From Orenia metallireducens (lineage in GTDB: Bacteria > Bacillota > Halanaerobiia > Halobacteroidales > Halobacteroidaceae), in the NCBI RefSeq assembly GCF_001693735.1, contig NZ_LWDV01000006.1, positions 173,443 through 237,442 on the forward strand: a stretch of DNA of 64,000 bases, in the 5' to 3' direction. The notes under the pieces are model-generated. The model was not told the origin of the DNA and made no database searches. It worked only from the letters and a program-made list of their open reading frames with translations. Positions 8,253 through 18,853 of this stretch are shown one piece after another. A program made the position numbers and the translations under genes. Position 1 is the first letter of the stretch. Each line of letters opens with the position of its first letter.

Positions 8253-9569
8253 TTATCTTCCTCTAGCTAAAATTTTAATAGGAGTTCCTTCAAAGCCAAA
8301 GGCACCTCGAATCTGATTCTCTAAATAACGTTTATAAGAGAAATGCATCAGCTCTGGATCATTAACAAATAATACAAACAATGGTGGCTTTACTCTAGGC
8401 TGAGTAGCATAAAAGATCTTTAATCTCTTACCATGCTTATCAGAAGGTGGCTGATTCATTGCTACAGCATCTTCAATTACCTTATTTAATAGATTAGTTG
8501 AAATTCTACGGTTATACTGTTCCACAACATAATTGACTATATCTAAAATCTCCATAACTCTCTTTCCTGTCAGAGCAGATGTAAAAATGATTGGAGCATA
8601 ATTTAAGAATCCTGCTTGGTATCTAATCTCTTCAATATATGCATTCATAGTATGGGTATCCTTCTCAACTAAGTCCCACTTATTAACAACTATTACAACA
8701 CCTTTTCCTTCATCATGGGCATAACCAGCAATCTTTTTATCTTGATCTGTTAATCCTTCACTAGCATCTAATACCACCAATACTACATCAGAACGGTCTA
8801 CTGCCTTTAAAGAACGAATTACACTATATTTTTCTACACCTTTATCTATTTTACCTCTCCTTCTCATTCCAGCAGTATCAATGATTACATAATCATTATC
8901 ATCATGGGTAAAAGGAGTATCGATAGCATCTCTAGTAGTACCAGCGATATCACTAACAATAACCCTTTCCTCTCCTAAAATTCTGTTTACTAAAGATGAC
9001 TTACCCACATTTGGTCGTCCAATTACTGAAATCTTAACTGTATCGTCATCATATGGATCCTCTTCTATCTCAGGAAAATATTCAATTAGTTTGTCCAATA
9101 AATCTCCTGTTCTGCGCCCATGTTCAGCTGAAATCAATTGAGGCTCATCAAACCCTAATTCATAAAAGTCATACTTATTCATCTCTGCTTCTTGATTATT
9201 CTCAGCCTTATTTGCTACTAAGATAATTGGCTTCTTAGATTGACGTAGTAAGTCTGCTACATCCCTATCCATATTGGTCAACCCTGCTCTAACATCTACT
9301 ACAAAAAGAATGACATCTGCTTCTTCTATCGCCACTTGGGCTTGATATCTCATTTGTGCTTTAATAGTACTTTGATCATCAAGCTCAATTCCTCCTGTAT
9401 CGATGATAATAAAAGGATTACCTAACCATTCAGAATCACCATAAATTCTATCTCTTGTAATACTTGGTCTATCCTCTACAATTGAAACTCTCTCTCCTAC
9501 AAGTCTATTAAAGAGAGTCGATTTTCCTACATTTGGTCTACCTACAATTGCAACTACTGGTTTTATCAT
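8253..9569 (-). CDS. der: Ribosome-associated GTPase Der (EngA)
   Basis: A 438-residue tandem-GTPase needed for 50S subunit assembly. G domain 1 has [12 protein letters not shown] and DTGG; domain 2 has [22 protein letters not shown] and NKWD; a KH-like C-terminal domain follows. The ATG at 9569 is preceded by GGAGGTGGAGATA; the frame could extend five codons upstream, but that start lacks an RBS. It overlaps the end of the DUF512 gene by 32 bases, so the two are translationally coupled. Confidence 0.97.
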   Translation of the reverse strand: MIKPVVAIVGRPNVGKSTLFNRLVGERVSIVEDRPSITRDRIYGDSEWLGNPFIIIDTGGIELDDQSTIKAQMRYQAQVAIEEADVILFVVDVRAGLTNMDRDVADLLRQSKKPIILVANKAENNQEAEMNKYDFYELGFDEPQLISAEHGRRTGDLLDKLIEYFPEIEEDPYDDDTVKISVIGRPNVGKSSLVNRILGEERVIVSDIAGTTRDAIDTPFTHDDNDYVIIDTAGMRRRGKIDKGVEKYSVIRSLKAVDRSDVVLVVLDASEGLTDQDKKIAGYAHDEGKGVVIVVNKWDLVEKDTHTMNAYIEEIRYQAGFLNYAPIIFTSALTGKRVMEILDIVNYVVEQYNRRISTNLLNKVIEDAVAMNQPPSDKHGKRLKIFYATQPRVKPPLFVLFVNDPELMHFSYKRYLENQIRGAFGFEGTPIKILARGR

Positions 9570-10929
9570 TATCTCCACCTCCAAAATTATATCCTAATAC
9601 TTTTTCTACTAAATCTATCCCTTGATTTTTAACCTTAACAACTTGATTAGGAACCTCTTTAACAAAGTCCTCCCAACTCAAATCATCTAAGAATAATCCA
9701 TCATCATTTAGAACAATCTCTGGAATCAAAGTCACATCACCTAAGCCATCAATCCTACTTAAATTATTTAAGATATCTGCTCCAGTCAATAACCCTGTTA
9801 CTGTAACAGTAGGGCCAAAGTATTGATTCTCTACTGTAATTAATTGGATATCTAAATTATCTATTCTGTTTAACCTATTTATAATTGCTTCAATCGCCTT
9901 AGTTCCAGAAACAGAGGTAACCATAGTAACCTTACGATACTCTACCAATATCTGAGGTAACTTTTCTTCTACTGCTTCAAATTCATCTAATAATAACCTC
10001 ACCATTCCTACCCCATTCTCTAGTTGGAGAAAATCATCATAATAATCCGTTGAAGGAACCTCTTCTCCAGCTAATAAGTAGAATTCATCAGAGAGATAGA
10101 TAAAATTACTATCATACTCTTCTCTAAACTTATTCTGCCACTCTTTGACCATCTTAATTACTTCTTTAGCTTCTTTAGGTGTAAAAGTTCTTAATTCATC
10201 TAAATCATCTCGATACTTGGTTAGTCCAACTGGAACGATAGCTAAAGATTTAACTTGAGGTAAAAACTCTTCTAAGTCCCTAATAGTCTTCTCTAAAATC
10301 TTTCCATCATTAATTCCAGGGCAGAGTACCACTTGGGTATTGAGTTCTATCCCAGCCCCTACCAAATCTCTAATCTGTTCTAATATCCTTCCAGCCTTCT
10401 TATTCCTTAACATCCTCACCCTTACTTCAGGGTCTGTACTATGGACTGATACATGTAGTGGACTTAAATGCATCTGCTTAATTCTCTGAAACTCCTCATC
10501 AGATAGATTAGTTAGTGTGGTATAGCTTCCTCCTAAGAAGGAGAAGCGATAATCATCATCCTTTAGATTCAGAGTCTTCCTAGTATTAGGTGCAGTCTGC
10601 TTAACAAAGCAGAAGATACAATTATTATGGCACTGCTTTAACCCATCAAAGACAATTTCAGAGAACTCAATCCCTAAAGGTTCATCATAATCCTTCTCAA
10701 CCTCTAGAATCCAGCATTCACCGTTATTCTTAATTATCTCAATCTCTAGGTATGTATCAGTAATCAAAAATCTATAATCTATAAAATCTCTAATTGTATT
10801 CCCATTAATTCTAACTAAATTGTCACCGATCTCTACTCCCAACTCTTCAGCGATACTTCCTGCTGCTACTCCTTCAATTCTAATATATCTACTTACATCT
10901 TCAAATTCTGCAAATAATCTTTCTCCCAT
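9538..10929 (-). CDS. DUF512 family radical-SAM protein with N-terminal PDZ-like domain
   Basis: A 463-residue protein of the family usually found just before der. A PDZ-like domain comes first (about residues 10-70; [24 protein letters not shown]). [12 protein letters not shown] (about residue 100) holds the C-x3-C-x2-C motif of a radical-SAM [4Fe-4S] cluster. The DUF512 C-terminal half contains [11 protein letters not shown]. The function is unknown. The C-terminal tail is Cys-rich (SCNC). The RBS is AGAGGTG. It heads the der-plsY-gpsA operon. Confidence 0.93.
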   Translation of the reverse strand: MGERLFAEFEDVSRYIRIEGVAAGSIAEELGVEIGDNLVRINGNTIRDFIDYRFLITDTYLEIEIIKNNGECWILEVEKDYDEPLGIEFSEIVFDGLKQCHNNCIFCFVKQTAPNTRKTLNLKDDDYRFSFLGGSYTTLTNLSDEEFQRIKQMHLSPLHVSVHSTDPEVRVRMLRNKKAGRILEQIRDLVGAGIELNTQVVLCPGINDGKILEKTIRDLEEFLPQVKSLAIVPVGLTKYRDDLDELRTFTPKEAKEVIKMVKEWQNKFREEYDSNFIYLSDEFYLLAGEEVPSTDYYDDFLQLENGVGMVRLLLDEFEAVEEKLPQILVEYRKVTMVTSVSGTKAIEAIINRLNRIDNLDIQLITVENQYFGPTVTVTGLLTGADILNNLSRIDGLGDVTLIPEIVLNDDGLFLDDLSWEDFVKEVPNQVVKVKNQGIDLVEKVLGYNFGGGDNDKTSSCNCR

Positions 10930-11084
10930 CTTTTATCACCTCTATTTGTCCACTCCCTTTATTATTATTATATATTAAGGTAATTTCGTCAAGTTAATTT
11001 ATTAAATCACATTTTTTACTATCTCCCTATATATTCTATTTAATTTCAAACTCAAGATAAATATACCCCTGATAGATAAATAAA

Positions 11085-11108
11085 AAAGACTAGCAACTGC
11101 TAGTCTTT
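11085..11108 (-). terminator. Terminator after the YIEGIA capping-subunit gene
   Basis: AAAGACTAGCAGTTGCTAGTCTTT on the minus strand, followed by TTTATTT. It separates the small capping-subunit gene from the DUF512-der operon. Confidence 0.88.
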
Positions 11109-11166
11109 AATAGCTATATAAAATTTTAATGATATGTTAATATCTATTCTTGCTTAAAACTAGCAA

Positions 11167-11361
11167 TTAATGTTTAATTAAAATATAGACACCATTCCCT
11201 AAATCATGGACCATTGACTTAGTTAATCTCGAAATCATCATCGAGATATACTCCAACTCCTGTTCATCTTCAGCATAAAAGATTGGAGCAGAACCATTGT
11301 CCACTTTATTCTTATTCTCTTTAGAGGTTACAATGGCTAGAATATAATCATTAATATCCAT
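11167..11361 (-). CDS. Capping complex subunit for YIEGIA
   Basis: A 64-residue protein (MDINDYILAIVTSKENKNKV...) matching the small partner usually encoded beside YIEGIA membrane proteins in endospore formers. It has an acidic middle (YAEDEQELEYISMMISRLTK) and a C-terminal GNGVYILIKH. The biochemical role is not known to me. It lies downstream of the YIEGIA gene, separated by 300 bases that include repeat element C, and has its own terminator. Confidence 0.78.
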   Translation of the reverse strand: MDINDYILAIVTSKENKNKVDNGSAPIFYAEDEQELEYISMMISRLTKSMVHDLGNGVYILIKH

Positions 11362-11433
11362 CTAATCCATCCCTTCTATGTAATACAAAGATAATCATAA
11401 TGTCTTATGCTAGTAAAAAAGTGATATAATATA

Positions 11434-11608
11434 AAGATATTGCAATATTTTCTATTTTAGTTTACAGTGTGCAGTTGAAGGCTGACAGTTAAATTCAAAT
11501 TATCTTAAAATCTTATAACATCAATTCTTATAAAGATTTAATCTTTTAACTGCAAACTGTACACCGTCAACTGTTAACTGATCTAAAACTGTCGCAATAT
11601 ACCCATTA
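11434..11608. repeat. Inverted-end intergenic element, copy C
   Basis: The left end GATATTGCAATATTTT (about 11437) is degenerate. The right end AAAACTGTCGCAATATACCCATTA is at 11585-11608. The interior is of the CAGT type, as in copy A: TTTACAGTGTGCAGTTGAAG at the left and CCGTCAACTGTTAACTG at the right. It sits between the two genes of the YIEGIA pair. Confidence 0.7.
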
Positions 11609-11665
11609 TGTTACAAATATAAATCTAGCAAAAGAACTTCCTAATATAAATAGTCCTACTAAAAA

Positions 11666-12589
11666 CTAATCTGATGCCATCCTTCCTGCCTTAGTGGCTA
11701 ATGGGCTCCTACGGGAAGCCTCTAAAACAGGAGTACGACTTACTGCTTCTATAATACACTCTTCATCAGGCTCCATTGGTATCATAATAATATAGACCCG
11801 ACCTGTATGCAGATTAATCCTAGCTAAAGGTGTGTAGTCTTGAACACCAACATCTAACCTAACCCCTAATTGGCTGACTACATCATGGATAATGGCTTGT
11901 CGTTGCCCGGTATTGGCTAAGGTAGCTCGTGCATTATCATCTTTTGGAGCAATAACTATTCCAACCCCTGATTTTTTCCAACTCTCCTTTGCTTCTTTTA
12001 AGCCCACATTCATAATTACAGTATCCTCAACAGATAGATTAGCACTATTTGGACCAACAAACTCTAAATCTACAACTCTAATCTCTGCAATATCACCTAC
12101 ATGGTCCTCAGACATAAGAGTATATAGGACATAAACAACTATTGTACCAACAATCACTCCACCTGCGATATTTAAAGAGTTGTATCCTATTAAATTAAAG
12201 AAATAATAGCCAAAGCTAGTTAATAGAGCAGCAATCATTGCCAAATAGTTTCTTGATTCAAAGACCTTAGCTATCCCCTCTATATAAGCTTGACCACGAG
12301 GTACAAGTTCAGTCTCTTCAATCTGACTTAAAAAATCCCTCTCCATATTCCTGATGCCACGAAATTGTTGAACAGCAGCCCCTAAAATAGTAACAGCTAC
12401 ATAATTCTCTTCCAACATAGCTGGCAATACTAAAGCTCCTAAGGATGAGGCTAAGAAAGCTAGAGTTAAGTGAACAATATACCCATGAGGATAACCTGGA
12501 TATTGGCGATAATCAACCCTTAGCAATAGTAATCGAGTAAAGGTTCCTAAAATGACCGCTAATAAAATCATTTCCCCATACTTTATCAT
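11666..12589 (-). CDS. YIEGIA family membrane protein (sporulation-associated)
   Basis: A 307-residue protein with an N-terminal membrane domain of several hydrophobic helices, then the eponymous YIEGIA motif at residues 102-107 (GQAYIEGIAKVFESRNYLA), two further helices (about 115-165) and a soluble C-terminal domain with GVGIVIAPKDDNARATLAN. The family is restricted to endospore formers and has no firmly known activity. The RBS is GGAGGTAG. It starts 15 bases after the spoIIP stop, so it belongs to the same unit. Confidence 0.85.
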   Translation of the reverse strand: MIKYGEMILLAVILGTFTRLLLLRVDYRQYPGYPHGYIVHLTLAFLASSLGALVLPAMLEENYVAVTILGAAVQQFRGIRNMERDFLSQIEETELVPRGQAYIEGIAKVFESRNYLAMIAALLTSFGYYFFNLIGYNSLNIAGGVIVGTIVVYVLYTLMSEDHVGDIAEIRVVDLEFVGPNSANLSVEDTVIMNVGLKEAKESWKKSGVGIVIAPKDDNARATLANTGQRQAIIHDVVSQLGVRLDVGVQDYTPLARINLHTGRVYIIMIPMEPDEECIIEAVSRTPVLEASRRSPLATKAGRMASD

Positions 12590-12604
12590 CTTCTACCTCC
12601 ACTT

Positions 12605-13705
12605 CTAATTATCATCCTCTCCTCCATCATCTTTTTCTTCCTTTACACCTAAAGAATTACTGAATGCTCCGCCCGCTCCACCTTTATTAGCAAAGAATAA
12701 AAATCCTCCTATAACTAATACAATCACTAAGATAATTCCTATAGCACTAAAAGCACCTGAAGATTCATTACGTTTAGTTTGAGCAGTTGTAGTTCCTCCT
12801 AGACCTAAAGCCCCTTCTTCTTCACCACCATAAAGTAATTTACTTACAGAATCAGCAAATAAATTTACACTAACATTGGCAGCTTCCTGAGGCTGCACAT
12901 ATGTCGCAAATTCCAATATTAAAGAACGGGGAGATAGGTCTTGATTATACTTACCCTTGGCATAGAAGATACCTTTGATTAATCCAGGATAATATTTATC
13001 GCTAACTGCCTTAATCTCTTTAGCAAACTTATCATTAACTTTCATCTGAGGGTTCTGACGCCCAACTACTATTCTAACCTGTCCAAATTTTTTCCCATTT
13101 ATATTAGCTGTGTATTCCTTACTATTAGGAACCCCATCACGATGTATATCAAAGATAGCATCTGGTCTCCTTCTTGCCAACCTAGTAGCTGTTCTGCGGG
13201 AACGTTCATAAGCCCCACCATCATGAGGGTCATGTTTAGATTTATTATGAATAACTTCAATACCCTTCTTTTCTAAAGCCTGAGCAAGTACTGCAGCTAC
13301 ATTAAATACATCTCCTTTTCCAGGTTCGCTATGAGTTCCACTAGTAGGCTTATATGATTCATCACTGTGAGTATTATAAAGAGCAATCAATTTATTACCA
13401 TTTTGGGCTAGCAAACCTTGAGATAAAGCAAATAAATTATCCTCATCTTCTATCAACTTTACTGTTTCTTCAAATTTAGCAACACATTTCTTACCATCTA
13501 CTTTAATTATTCTATACTTCTTGTTCTGTTCATTAATATAATAATCTCCCACACTGACTGCCATTGCTGTCTCAAAGATAGTATCTCCACTCTTTTCAGC
13601 AATTACTGTAAAATGTCCTTGCTCTGCATAGCTAACAGATGAGAATAGAAGAAAGAATAGTATAATAAAAAAAGAAGAATCTATTAGGGTCTGTTTATTC
13701 ATCAT
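12605..13705 (-). CDS. spoIIP: Stage II sporulation protein P
   Basis: A peptidoglycan amidase/endopeptidase of the engulfment machinery, acting with SpoIID and SpoIIM outside the mother-cell membrane. An N-terminal signal/anchor is at about residues 3-25. The Zn-amidase core holds LIALYNTHSDESYKPTSGTH (zinc His in NTHSDE), FDIHRDGVP and LEFATYVQPQEAAN. The C-terminal transmembrane helix (IGIILVIVLVIGGFLFF) is unusual, because the commonest SpoIIP layout has only the N-terminal anchor. The start is set at the MMNKQTL codons, which follow AAGGATGGTGA and overlap the upstream gene by 11 bases; a longer frame reaches 13738. Confidence 0.9.
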   Translation of the reverse strand: MMNKQTLIDSSFFIILFFLLFSSVSYAEQGHFTVIAEKSGDTIFETAMAVSVGDYYINEQNKKYRIIKVDGKKCVAKFEETVKLIEDEDNLFALSQGLLAQNGNKLIALYNTHSDESYKPTSGTHSEPGKGDVFNVAAVLAQALEKKGIEVIHNKSKHDPHDGGAYERSRRTATRLARRRPDAIFDIHRDGVPNSKEYTANINGKKFGQVRIVVGRQNPQMKVNDKFAKEIKAVSDKYYPGLIKGIFYAKGKYNQDLSPRSLILEFATYVQPQEAANVSVNLFADSVSKLLYGGEEEGALGLGGTTTAQTKRNESSGAFSAIGIILVIVLVIGGFLFFANKGGAGGAFSNSLGVKEEKDDGGEDDN

Positions 13706-14408
13706 CTTCACCATCCTTATCCTCAGCTTTATTTTCATATCCTAACTCTCCAACTTCCATTGAATTAGCTAACTTAGCACCTTCAACTTTCTGACGAACA
13801 TCCTTATCATCTCTAAATAATCTCTCTCTGGACTCTCCTACTAGTTCTGATAAAAGTACAGCTAATAGACCTCCAATAACTATTGAATCAAAGGCTCCTG
13901 CTCCACCTATATCAGCCTCACCAGGAACTCCCCCCAAGGTAATTCTGATTACATGGATCAAGTCATAAATTAAAAATCCTAAAGTACCTGCCACAAAGGC
14001 CTCTTTGCGAGACCGTCCAATTAAGTAAGCAATCACCCCTGAAATTATTGGAAAGAGATAATTTGTATCTATTAATGTATGCCCCTCTTCAAATTGGTAA
14101 AATTGGGTTAACGCAAAGATTGCTCCACCAGCCAATATCGTTACTATTACTGTTCTAAAAACTTCTTTTCTATCTGCTTTAGATAAGATATAGAAAGCTA
14201 AAGCAATAGGAATTATTGCTCCTCCTAAATTAATTGTAATTAAAGGATTACTAGAAATAGGTATATCTATATAACTACCCAATATCATTAAAGCGAAAAA
14301 GATAAGTAATGCAGTCTTATTGAGTCCCATTCTTTTGATCATCTGTTCTGCAAAGCCAAAATAAATTATCAACTCTAAAGCCACTAATAATATAACTCCT
14401 ATAGGCAC
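13695..14408 (-). CDS. DUF1614-like multi-pass membrane protein
   Basis: A 237-residue protein with about seven hydrophobic helices (residues 2-195) and a highly charged C-terminal tail (KVEGAKLANSMEVGEL...DKDGEDDE). The GSYIDIPIS and GGAGAFDSIVIGGLLAVLLSE blocks resemble the DUF1614 family of clostridial spore formers. The biochemical function is unknown. It overlaps the start of spoIIP, so it probably works with it, but this is inference from position. Confidence 0.7.
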   Translation of the reverse strand: MPIGVILLVALELIIYFGFAEQMIKRMGLNKTALLIFFALMILGSYIDIPISSNPLITINLGGAIIPIALAFYILSKADRKEVFRTVIVTILAGGAIFALTQFYQFEEGHTLIDTNYLFPIISGVIAYLIGRSRKEAFVAGTLGFLIYDLIHVIRITLGGVPGEADIGGAGAFDSIVIGGLLAVLLSELVGESRERLFRDDKDVRQKVEGAKLANSMEVGELGYENKAEDKDGEDDE

Positions 14409-14562
14409 TACTCTTAGCCCCCTTCAATAAAATATATTTTTAAGTAGAATAACAAGATTTATTATTAAATAGTCTTAACCTGCTATAATTTAATTATTCA
14501 TAGGTGGGTTAAATATATTTCATCTAATCTTAAAATAAAGTTTAAAAATGTCTTTATATTAG

Positions 14563-14792
14563 AGATATTGCAACACTTTCAAAATTCACACCTCACCCTA
14601 ACCTTTCAGGGTTTAGCAACCCTTTATACAAAACCGGTCTCTCCCATTCTTAGGAGAGGGAATAAAAGAAAATATAGTATCTTCCCCCTCTCATTAGTTA
14701 AGGAGGGGGGCTAAGGGGTGGGGTGTGAGATTTTGAATTTAACCCTCAACTATCCACTATGTACTGAAGTAAAAGTGTCGCAATATACTCAT
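14563..14792. repeat. Inverted-end intergenic element, copy D
   Basis: Left end GATATTGCAACACTTT (about 14564-14579), right end AAAAGTGTCGCAATATACTCAT (14771-14792). The interior differs from copies A and C: CACACCTCACCCTAACC at the left pairs with a G-rich run at about 14702-14728 at the right, around smaller hairpins such as CTCTCCCATTCTTAGGAGAG. It resembles copy E. There is no ORF. Confidence 0.72.
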
Positions 14793-14858
14793 ATTATGAT
14801 ACTCTACCACTTATCTTCTAATAACATATAATATAAAAAAGTATTGCAAAAGAAAAAA

Positions 14859-14876
14859 AGCAACCTCCAGGTTGCT
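14859..14876 (-). terminator. spoVS terminator
   Basis: AGCAACCTGGAGGTTGCT on the minus strand, followed by TTTTTTTC. Confidence 0.9.
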
Positions 14877-14909
14877 CTTTTATAATATATCAATATATCA
14901 ATATTGAAT

Positions 14910-15170
14910 TTATCTTGGCTGTACAATTAGTTTAATAGCCGTTCTTTCTTCTCCATCAATCTCAATGTCTGTAAAAGCAGGGATACAAATCAAATCAATT
15001 CCACTTGGTGCTACATAACCTCTTGCAATAGCTACTGCCTTTACTGCTTGATTTAATGCACCAGCTCCTATTGCTTGAAGCTCAGCTCCACCATTATCTC
15101 TTAATACACCAGCTAAAGCTCCAGCTACAGAATTAGGACTTGAACTAGATGATACTTTTAGTACTTCCAT
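14910..15170 (-). CDS. spoVS: Stage V sporulation protein S
   Basis: An 86-residue SpoVS, a small Alba-like protein that affects septation and coat assembly during sporulation. The sequence MEVLKVSSSSSPNSVAGALA through AIARGYVAPSGIDL is nearly canonical. The start at 15170 has GGGGAGG upstream; the frame continues six codons further without a better RBS. Downstream of ymdB and rny, an order also seen in Bacillus. Confidence 0.97.
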   Translation of the reverse strand: MEVLKVSSSSSPNSVAGALAGVLRDNGGAELQAIGAGALNQAVKAVAIARGYVAPSGIDLICIPAFTDIEIDGEERTAIKLIVQPR

Positions 15171-15297
15171 GTTTAAATACCTCCCCATTTGTTTTGATAA
15201 ATTAATTTAGTGAATTTTATTGTATATATTTATTTCAACATTTACAAAACAATTCCTTCTTTTTTTGGAAAAAATATTATTTTTTCTCTAAGAGCTT

Positions 15298-16083
15298 TTA
15301 AGTAGATTTATGTATCCTAGAAATTCTTTTGACCTCTATAGCTTTAGCAGCCTTATCATCAATTTCAACAATCAAACCAGATAACTTAGCATCACCTTTA
15401 GCCACTTTAAACCTATTTGGCATCTGAGTTAAAAACCTCTCTAACGGTTCATCGATGTTCATGCCTAAAATTGAATTTATTCCACCAGTTAAACCCAAAT
15501 CAGTGATGTAAGCAGTTCCTTGAGGTAATATCCGTTCATCAGCAGTTTGAACATGGGTATGGGTACCTACTAGTACTGCAACTTTACCATCAGCATACCA
15601 ACCTAATGCTTCCTTCTCTGCAGTAGCCTCAGCATGAAAATCAACTACAATAGCATCTACTTGATCTTTTAACTCTTCAACAACCTCATCTAAAGTGCGG
15701 AAAGGGCAGAGATAATTTCCTATATATACTCTACCTAAAAGGTTAACTACACCTAAAGTAATATCCCCCTTTTTAATGGTTTGAAATCCAACCCCAGGGA
15801 CCTCCTCTGGGTAATTATAAGGTCTAATCACCTTATCAGTATCATCAATAAACTCAAAAATCTCTCTATTATCCCAAGTATGATTCCCAGTAGTTAGTAA
15901 ATCAACCCCATAACTAAGAAGTTCATCCATTACCCCTTTAGTTAAACCAAATCCTCCAGCAGCATTCTCTCCATTAGCTATAACAAAATCTAATCCTTCT
16001 GATTCAATAATTTGAGGAAGTAGTTCTCTAATAGCTCTTCTACCAGTTCTTCCTACTATATCCCCAATGAATAAAATTTTCAT
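15298..16083 (-). CDS. ymdB: YmdB family metallophosphoesterase
   Basis: A 261-residue TIGR00282-type phosphodiesterase; the Bacillus homologue hydrolyses 2',3'-cyclic nucleotides. Metal ligands are visible in FIGDIVGRTGRRA, ANGENAAGGFG, TTGNHTWDN, DFHAEATAEK and VGTHTHVQTAD. The length is that of the family. It is one of the rny-ymdB-spoVS group, although here a 432-base gap and an orphan gene separate it from rny. Confidence 0.96.
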   Translation of the reverse strand: MKILFIGDIVGRTGRRAIRELLPQIIESEGLDFVIANGENAAGGFGLTKGVMDELLSYGVDLLTTGNHTWDNREIFEFIDDTDKVIRPYNYPEEVPGVGFQTIKKGDITLGVVNLLGRVYIGNYLCPFRTLDEVVEELKDQVDAIVVDFHAEATAEKEALGWYADGKVAVLVGTHTHVQTADERILPQGTAYITDLGLTGGINSILGMNIDEPLERFLTQMPNRFKVAKGDAKLSGLIVEIDDKAAKAIEVKRISRIHKST

Positions 16084-16515
16084 TTAAAGAGTTCCTCCTT
16101 ATACTATCCAATCCCATCATATATATACATTATAACTTAAAAGTTCTTAGATAAATTATTAAAGATAAAACTACATAATAATTTATATGGCTAAGCTAGA
16201 TTAGGTCAATAAATCTGATATGACTATACTTTATAAAATATTTTTACCATTTCATTATTAAAAAGAAATATTAAAGATTTTTTAAATACTGCTCATAAAT
16301 CTTCTAAAATTGGGAATACAAACTTATAAATTTATCATTTACTGAAAGATATAGAAGCTAATACTAAGAATGATTCTTTTTAGCATAATAATATATTGTA
16401 TAACTTATTTAAATAATATTCATAAGTAGAAAATAATGCTATAAAATAATAGATATATAATCCAAATAGATTTCCATAAAATACACAATTGCTACTAATT
16501 AATAAACTCGTCTAT
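16084..16515. other. AT-rich non-coding gap
   Basis: About 430 bases between ymdB and the orphan gene. It is very AT-rich, with stops in all frames. No repeat element, RNA gene or strong hairpin was seen. The ymdB promoter is presumably near the left end. Confidence 0.5.
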
Positions 16516-17043
16516 TTAAGAATTGTTTCTATTTTTATTAAATACTAAAACTCTATCTTCTTCTATAAATCCCAAATATTCATGCCCCTTATCTTTTAAC
16601 AGATTATCTTTAGATACCTCTTCAAGTAAAGAATCTATAGCAGAAGAACCATTAGAATAATAGAAATTTTGATTCTTTAGTAACTTATCCTCAAAGATTC
16701 TTTTTAGAACTGAGATTATAAAGTCCAGTTCATTCTTAGAGCATCCCTCTAAATCTCTAATAAGATTTAATCTAGTTAGACCATTATAATCGTCCTTACT
16801 GAGCAAAATATCCTGATTATCCTTTTTCTTAAATTTGTTGAATAATCTAAAATTCTGTTCTATCTTTCTCTTCTGATTAACCCAACTTTCATAAGTTATC
16901 TCTTCCTCAATTAAAAAAGATATTTTTAGATTCTTCTCTTCCAAATTAATATCTACTGTATTAATAATAGGGTACTCAAGTAAAATAGATGTTAATAGTT
17001 CTATGCTATTATCGCGATTTAATTTAATTTTATTTGTCTCCAT
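16516..17043 (-). CDS. Hypothetical protein, unrecognised
   Basis: A 175-residue soluble protein rich in Lys, Glu and Asn, with no signal peptide, membrane segment or motif I recognise. The N-terminal part (TNKIKLNRDNSIELLTSILLEYPIINTVDI) looks like an alpha/beta segment; the middle has GLTRLNLIRDLEGCSKNELDFIISVLKRIF; the end reads LGFIEEDRVLVFNK. The ATG at 17043 has AAAGGAG eight bases upstream; a GTG three codons earlier is too close to that RBS. It is isolated by long gaps on both sides, between rny and ymdB. Confidence 0.65.
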   Translation of the reverse strand: METNKIKLNRDNSIELLTSILLEYPIINTVDINLEEKNLKISFLIEEEITYESWVNQKRKIEQNFRLFNKFKKKDNQDILLSKDDYNGLTRLNLIRDLEGCSKNELDFIISVLKRIFEDKLLKNQNFYYSNGSSAIDSLLEEVSKDNLLKDKGHEYLGFIEEDRVLVFNKNRNNS

Positions 17044-17296
17044 AGCTAGCACTCCTTTAAAATTTACATTATTAGTCTATTCATTAATTGATTATTTTGT
17101 ACTTGTGTGCTACTTTACTTTACTTATTTAATTACATACCAACTGACAAATTCCTGCTTAGAATAAAGAATTTTAATCTAAAAATAATACCTGTTAAAAA
17201 ACTTTCTTCTATATTTAAGATAATAATATTAATTAGGAATTAAGTTTAAAAGATATCCCTAATTTTAATAGTTTGAAAAGGATCTATAAAGCAAAA

Positions 17297-17319
17297 AGGT
17301 GACCACAGAGGGTCACCTT
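17297..17319 (-). terminator. rny terminator
   Basis: AAGGTGACCCTCTGTGGTCACCTT on the minus strand, then TTTGC. It is just after the rny stop. Confidence 0.88.
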
Positions 17320-17323
17320 AAAA

Positions 17324-18853
17324 TTATTTAGCATATTGAACTGATCTTGTTTCTCTAACAACAGTTACTTTAATCTGTCCTGGATATTCTAAATTATCTT
17401 CTATCTTTTTAGCTACATCATAAGCTATTTTACTTGATTTAGTATCATCAACATCTTCAGGTTCAACCATAATTCTGATTTCACGACCTGCTTGAATAGC
17501 ATAAGATTTCTCTACACCTTCAAAAGAGTCAGCAATACTCTCTAAATTCTCTAAACGCTTGATATATGATTCTAAGGTTTCACGTCTAGCTCCTGGCCTA
17601 GCAGCTGAAACAGCATCTGCTGCTGCAACCAATACCGCTTCTATAGATCGAGGCTCAACATCACCATGATGAGCTTCAATGGCATGAATAATCTTCTCTG
17701 ATTCTCCATGTTTACGAGCAAAATCAACCCCTATCTTGACATGGGATCCTTCCACTTCATGGTCAATTGCCTTACCTATATCATGAAGTAGTCCTGCTCT
17801 TTTAGCTATATTAACATCTACTCCTAATTCAGCTGCCATCACACTAGCTAAATGAGCAACTTCAATAGAATGTTTTAGTACATTTTGACCATAACTTGTC
17901 CTATACTTCAATCTTCCTAATAGATACATAGTCTCCCGATCTAAACCATGTACTCCTACATCAAATGTAGCCTGTTCGCCAACCTCATAAATCTTATCAT
18001 CTATCTCTTGACGGGCCTTATCTACCATCTCTTCTATACGGGCAGGGTGAATTCTACCGTCTATAATAAGTTTTTCTAAGGCAATTCTAGCTATTTCACG
18101 TCTAATAGGATCAAAACCTGATAAGACAACAGCCTCTGGTGTATCATCAATAATTAAGTCAATACCTGTTAAACTCTCTAAAGCTCTAATATTTCTACCT
18201 TCCCTACCAATAATTCTACCTTTCATTTCGTCATTTGGTAGCGATACCACTGAAACTGTAGTCTCAGCAACATGGTCAGCGGCACAACGTTGAATGGCAG
18301 AAGAGATAACCTCTTTAGCTCTCTTGTTGGCTTCTTCTTTAGCTCTTGTTTCAATATCTTTAATCTTTTTAGCCATTTCATGTTCAATCTCATCTTCTAC
18401 TTGACTTAATAATAATTCCTTAGCTTGTTGAGTTGTTAATCCTGCTAAATGTTCTAGCTTTTCAACTTGCTTATCATATAAATCATTGATATCTCTTTCT
18501 TTCTTCTTAATAGAGACCTCTCGATTTTTAATATTCTCTTCTCTAGATGTTAGAGTTTCAGCTTTACGTTCCAAATTTTCTTCTTTTTTCAGCAGACGAC
18601 TTTCAAATCGTTGTAATTCATTACGACGCTCACGACACTCTCTTTCAACTTCATCTTTAACTTGATGAGCCTCTTCTTTAGCTTCTACTAATAATTCTCT
18701 CTTATTAGATTCAGCTTGACGTTTGGCATCTTCAATAATTCTCTCTGCTTCTGCTTCAGCAGTTCCAATCTTACTCTCTGCAATATATTTTCTAACGGCA
18801 AAGCCAGTTATTACTCCAACTAATAAAGCAATAATCAATAAAACAAATTCCAT
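17324..18853 (-). CDS. rny: Ribonuclease Y
   Basis: A 509-residue membrane-anchored endoribonuclease that initiates mRNA decay. There is an N-terminal transmembrane helix (residues 1-22), a long coiled coil (about 25-185), a KH domain ([20 protein letters not shown]), an HD domain ([21 protein letters not shown]) and the typical [11 protein letters not shown] end. The start at 18853 has GGAGGTGAAAGGC; a five-codon longer frame has no better signal. It lies downstream of the split ATPase cluster, with its own terminator. Confidence 0.97.
   Translation of the reverse strand: MEFVLLIIALLVGVITGFAVRKYIAESKIGTAEAEAERIIEDAKRQAESNKRELLVEAKEEAHQVKDEVERECRERRNELQRFESRLLKKEENLERKAETLTSREENIKNREVSIKKKERDINDLYDKQVEKLEHLAGLTTQQAKELLLSQVEDEIEHEMAKKIKDIETRAKEEANKRAKEVISSAIQRCAADHVAETTVSVVSLPNDEMKGRIIGREGRNIRALESLTGIDLIIDDTPEAVVLSGFDPIRREIARIALEKLIIDGRIHPARIEEMVDKARQEIDDKIYEVGEQATFDVGVHGLDRETMYLLGRLKYRTSYGQNVLKHSIEVAHLASVMAAELGVDVNIAKRAGLLHDIGKAIDHEVEGSHVKIGVDFARKHGESEKIIHAIEAHHGDVEPRSIEAVLVAAADAVSAARPGARRETLESYIKRLENLESIADSFEGVEKSYAIQAGREIRIMVEPEDVDDTKSSKIAYDVAKKIEDNLEYPGQIKVTVVRETRSVQYAK

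Noticed and set aside
1247-14792. CRISPR-like reading of the CAGTTAACAGT oligomers
   Set aside because: The words are imperfect, not regularly spaced and have no unique spacers of constant length; no cas genes are present.
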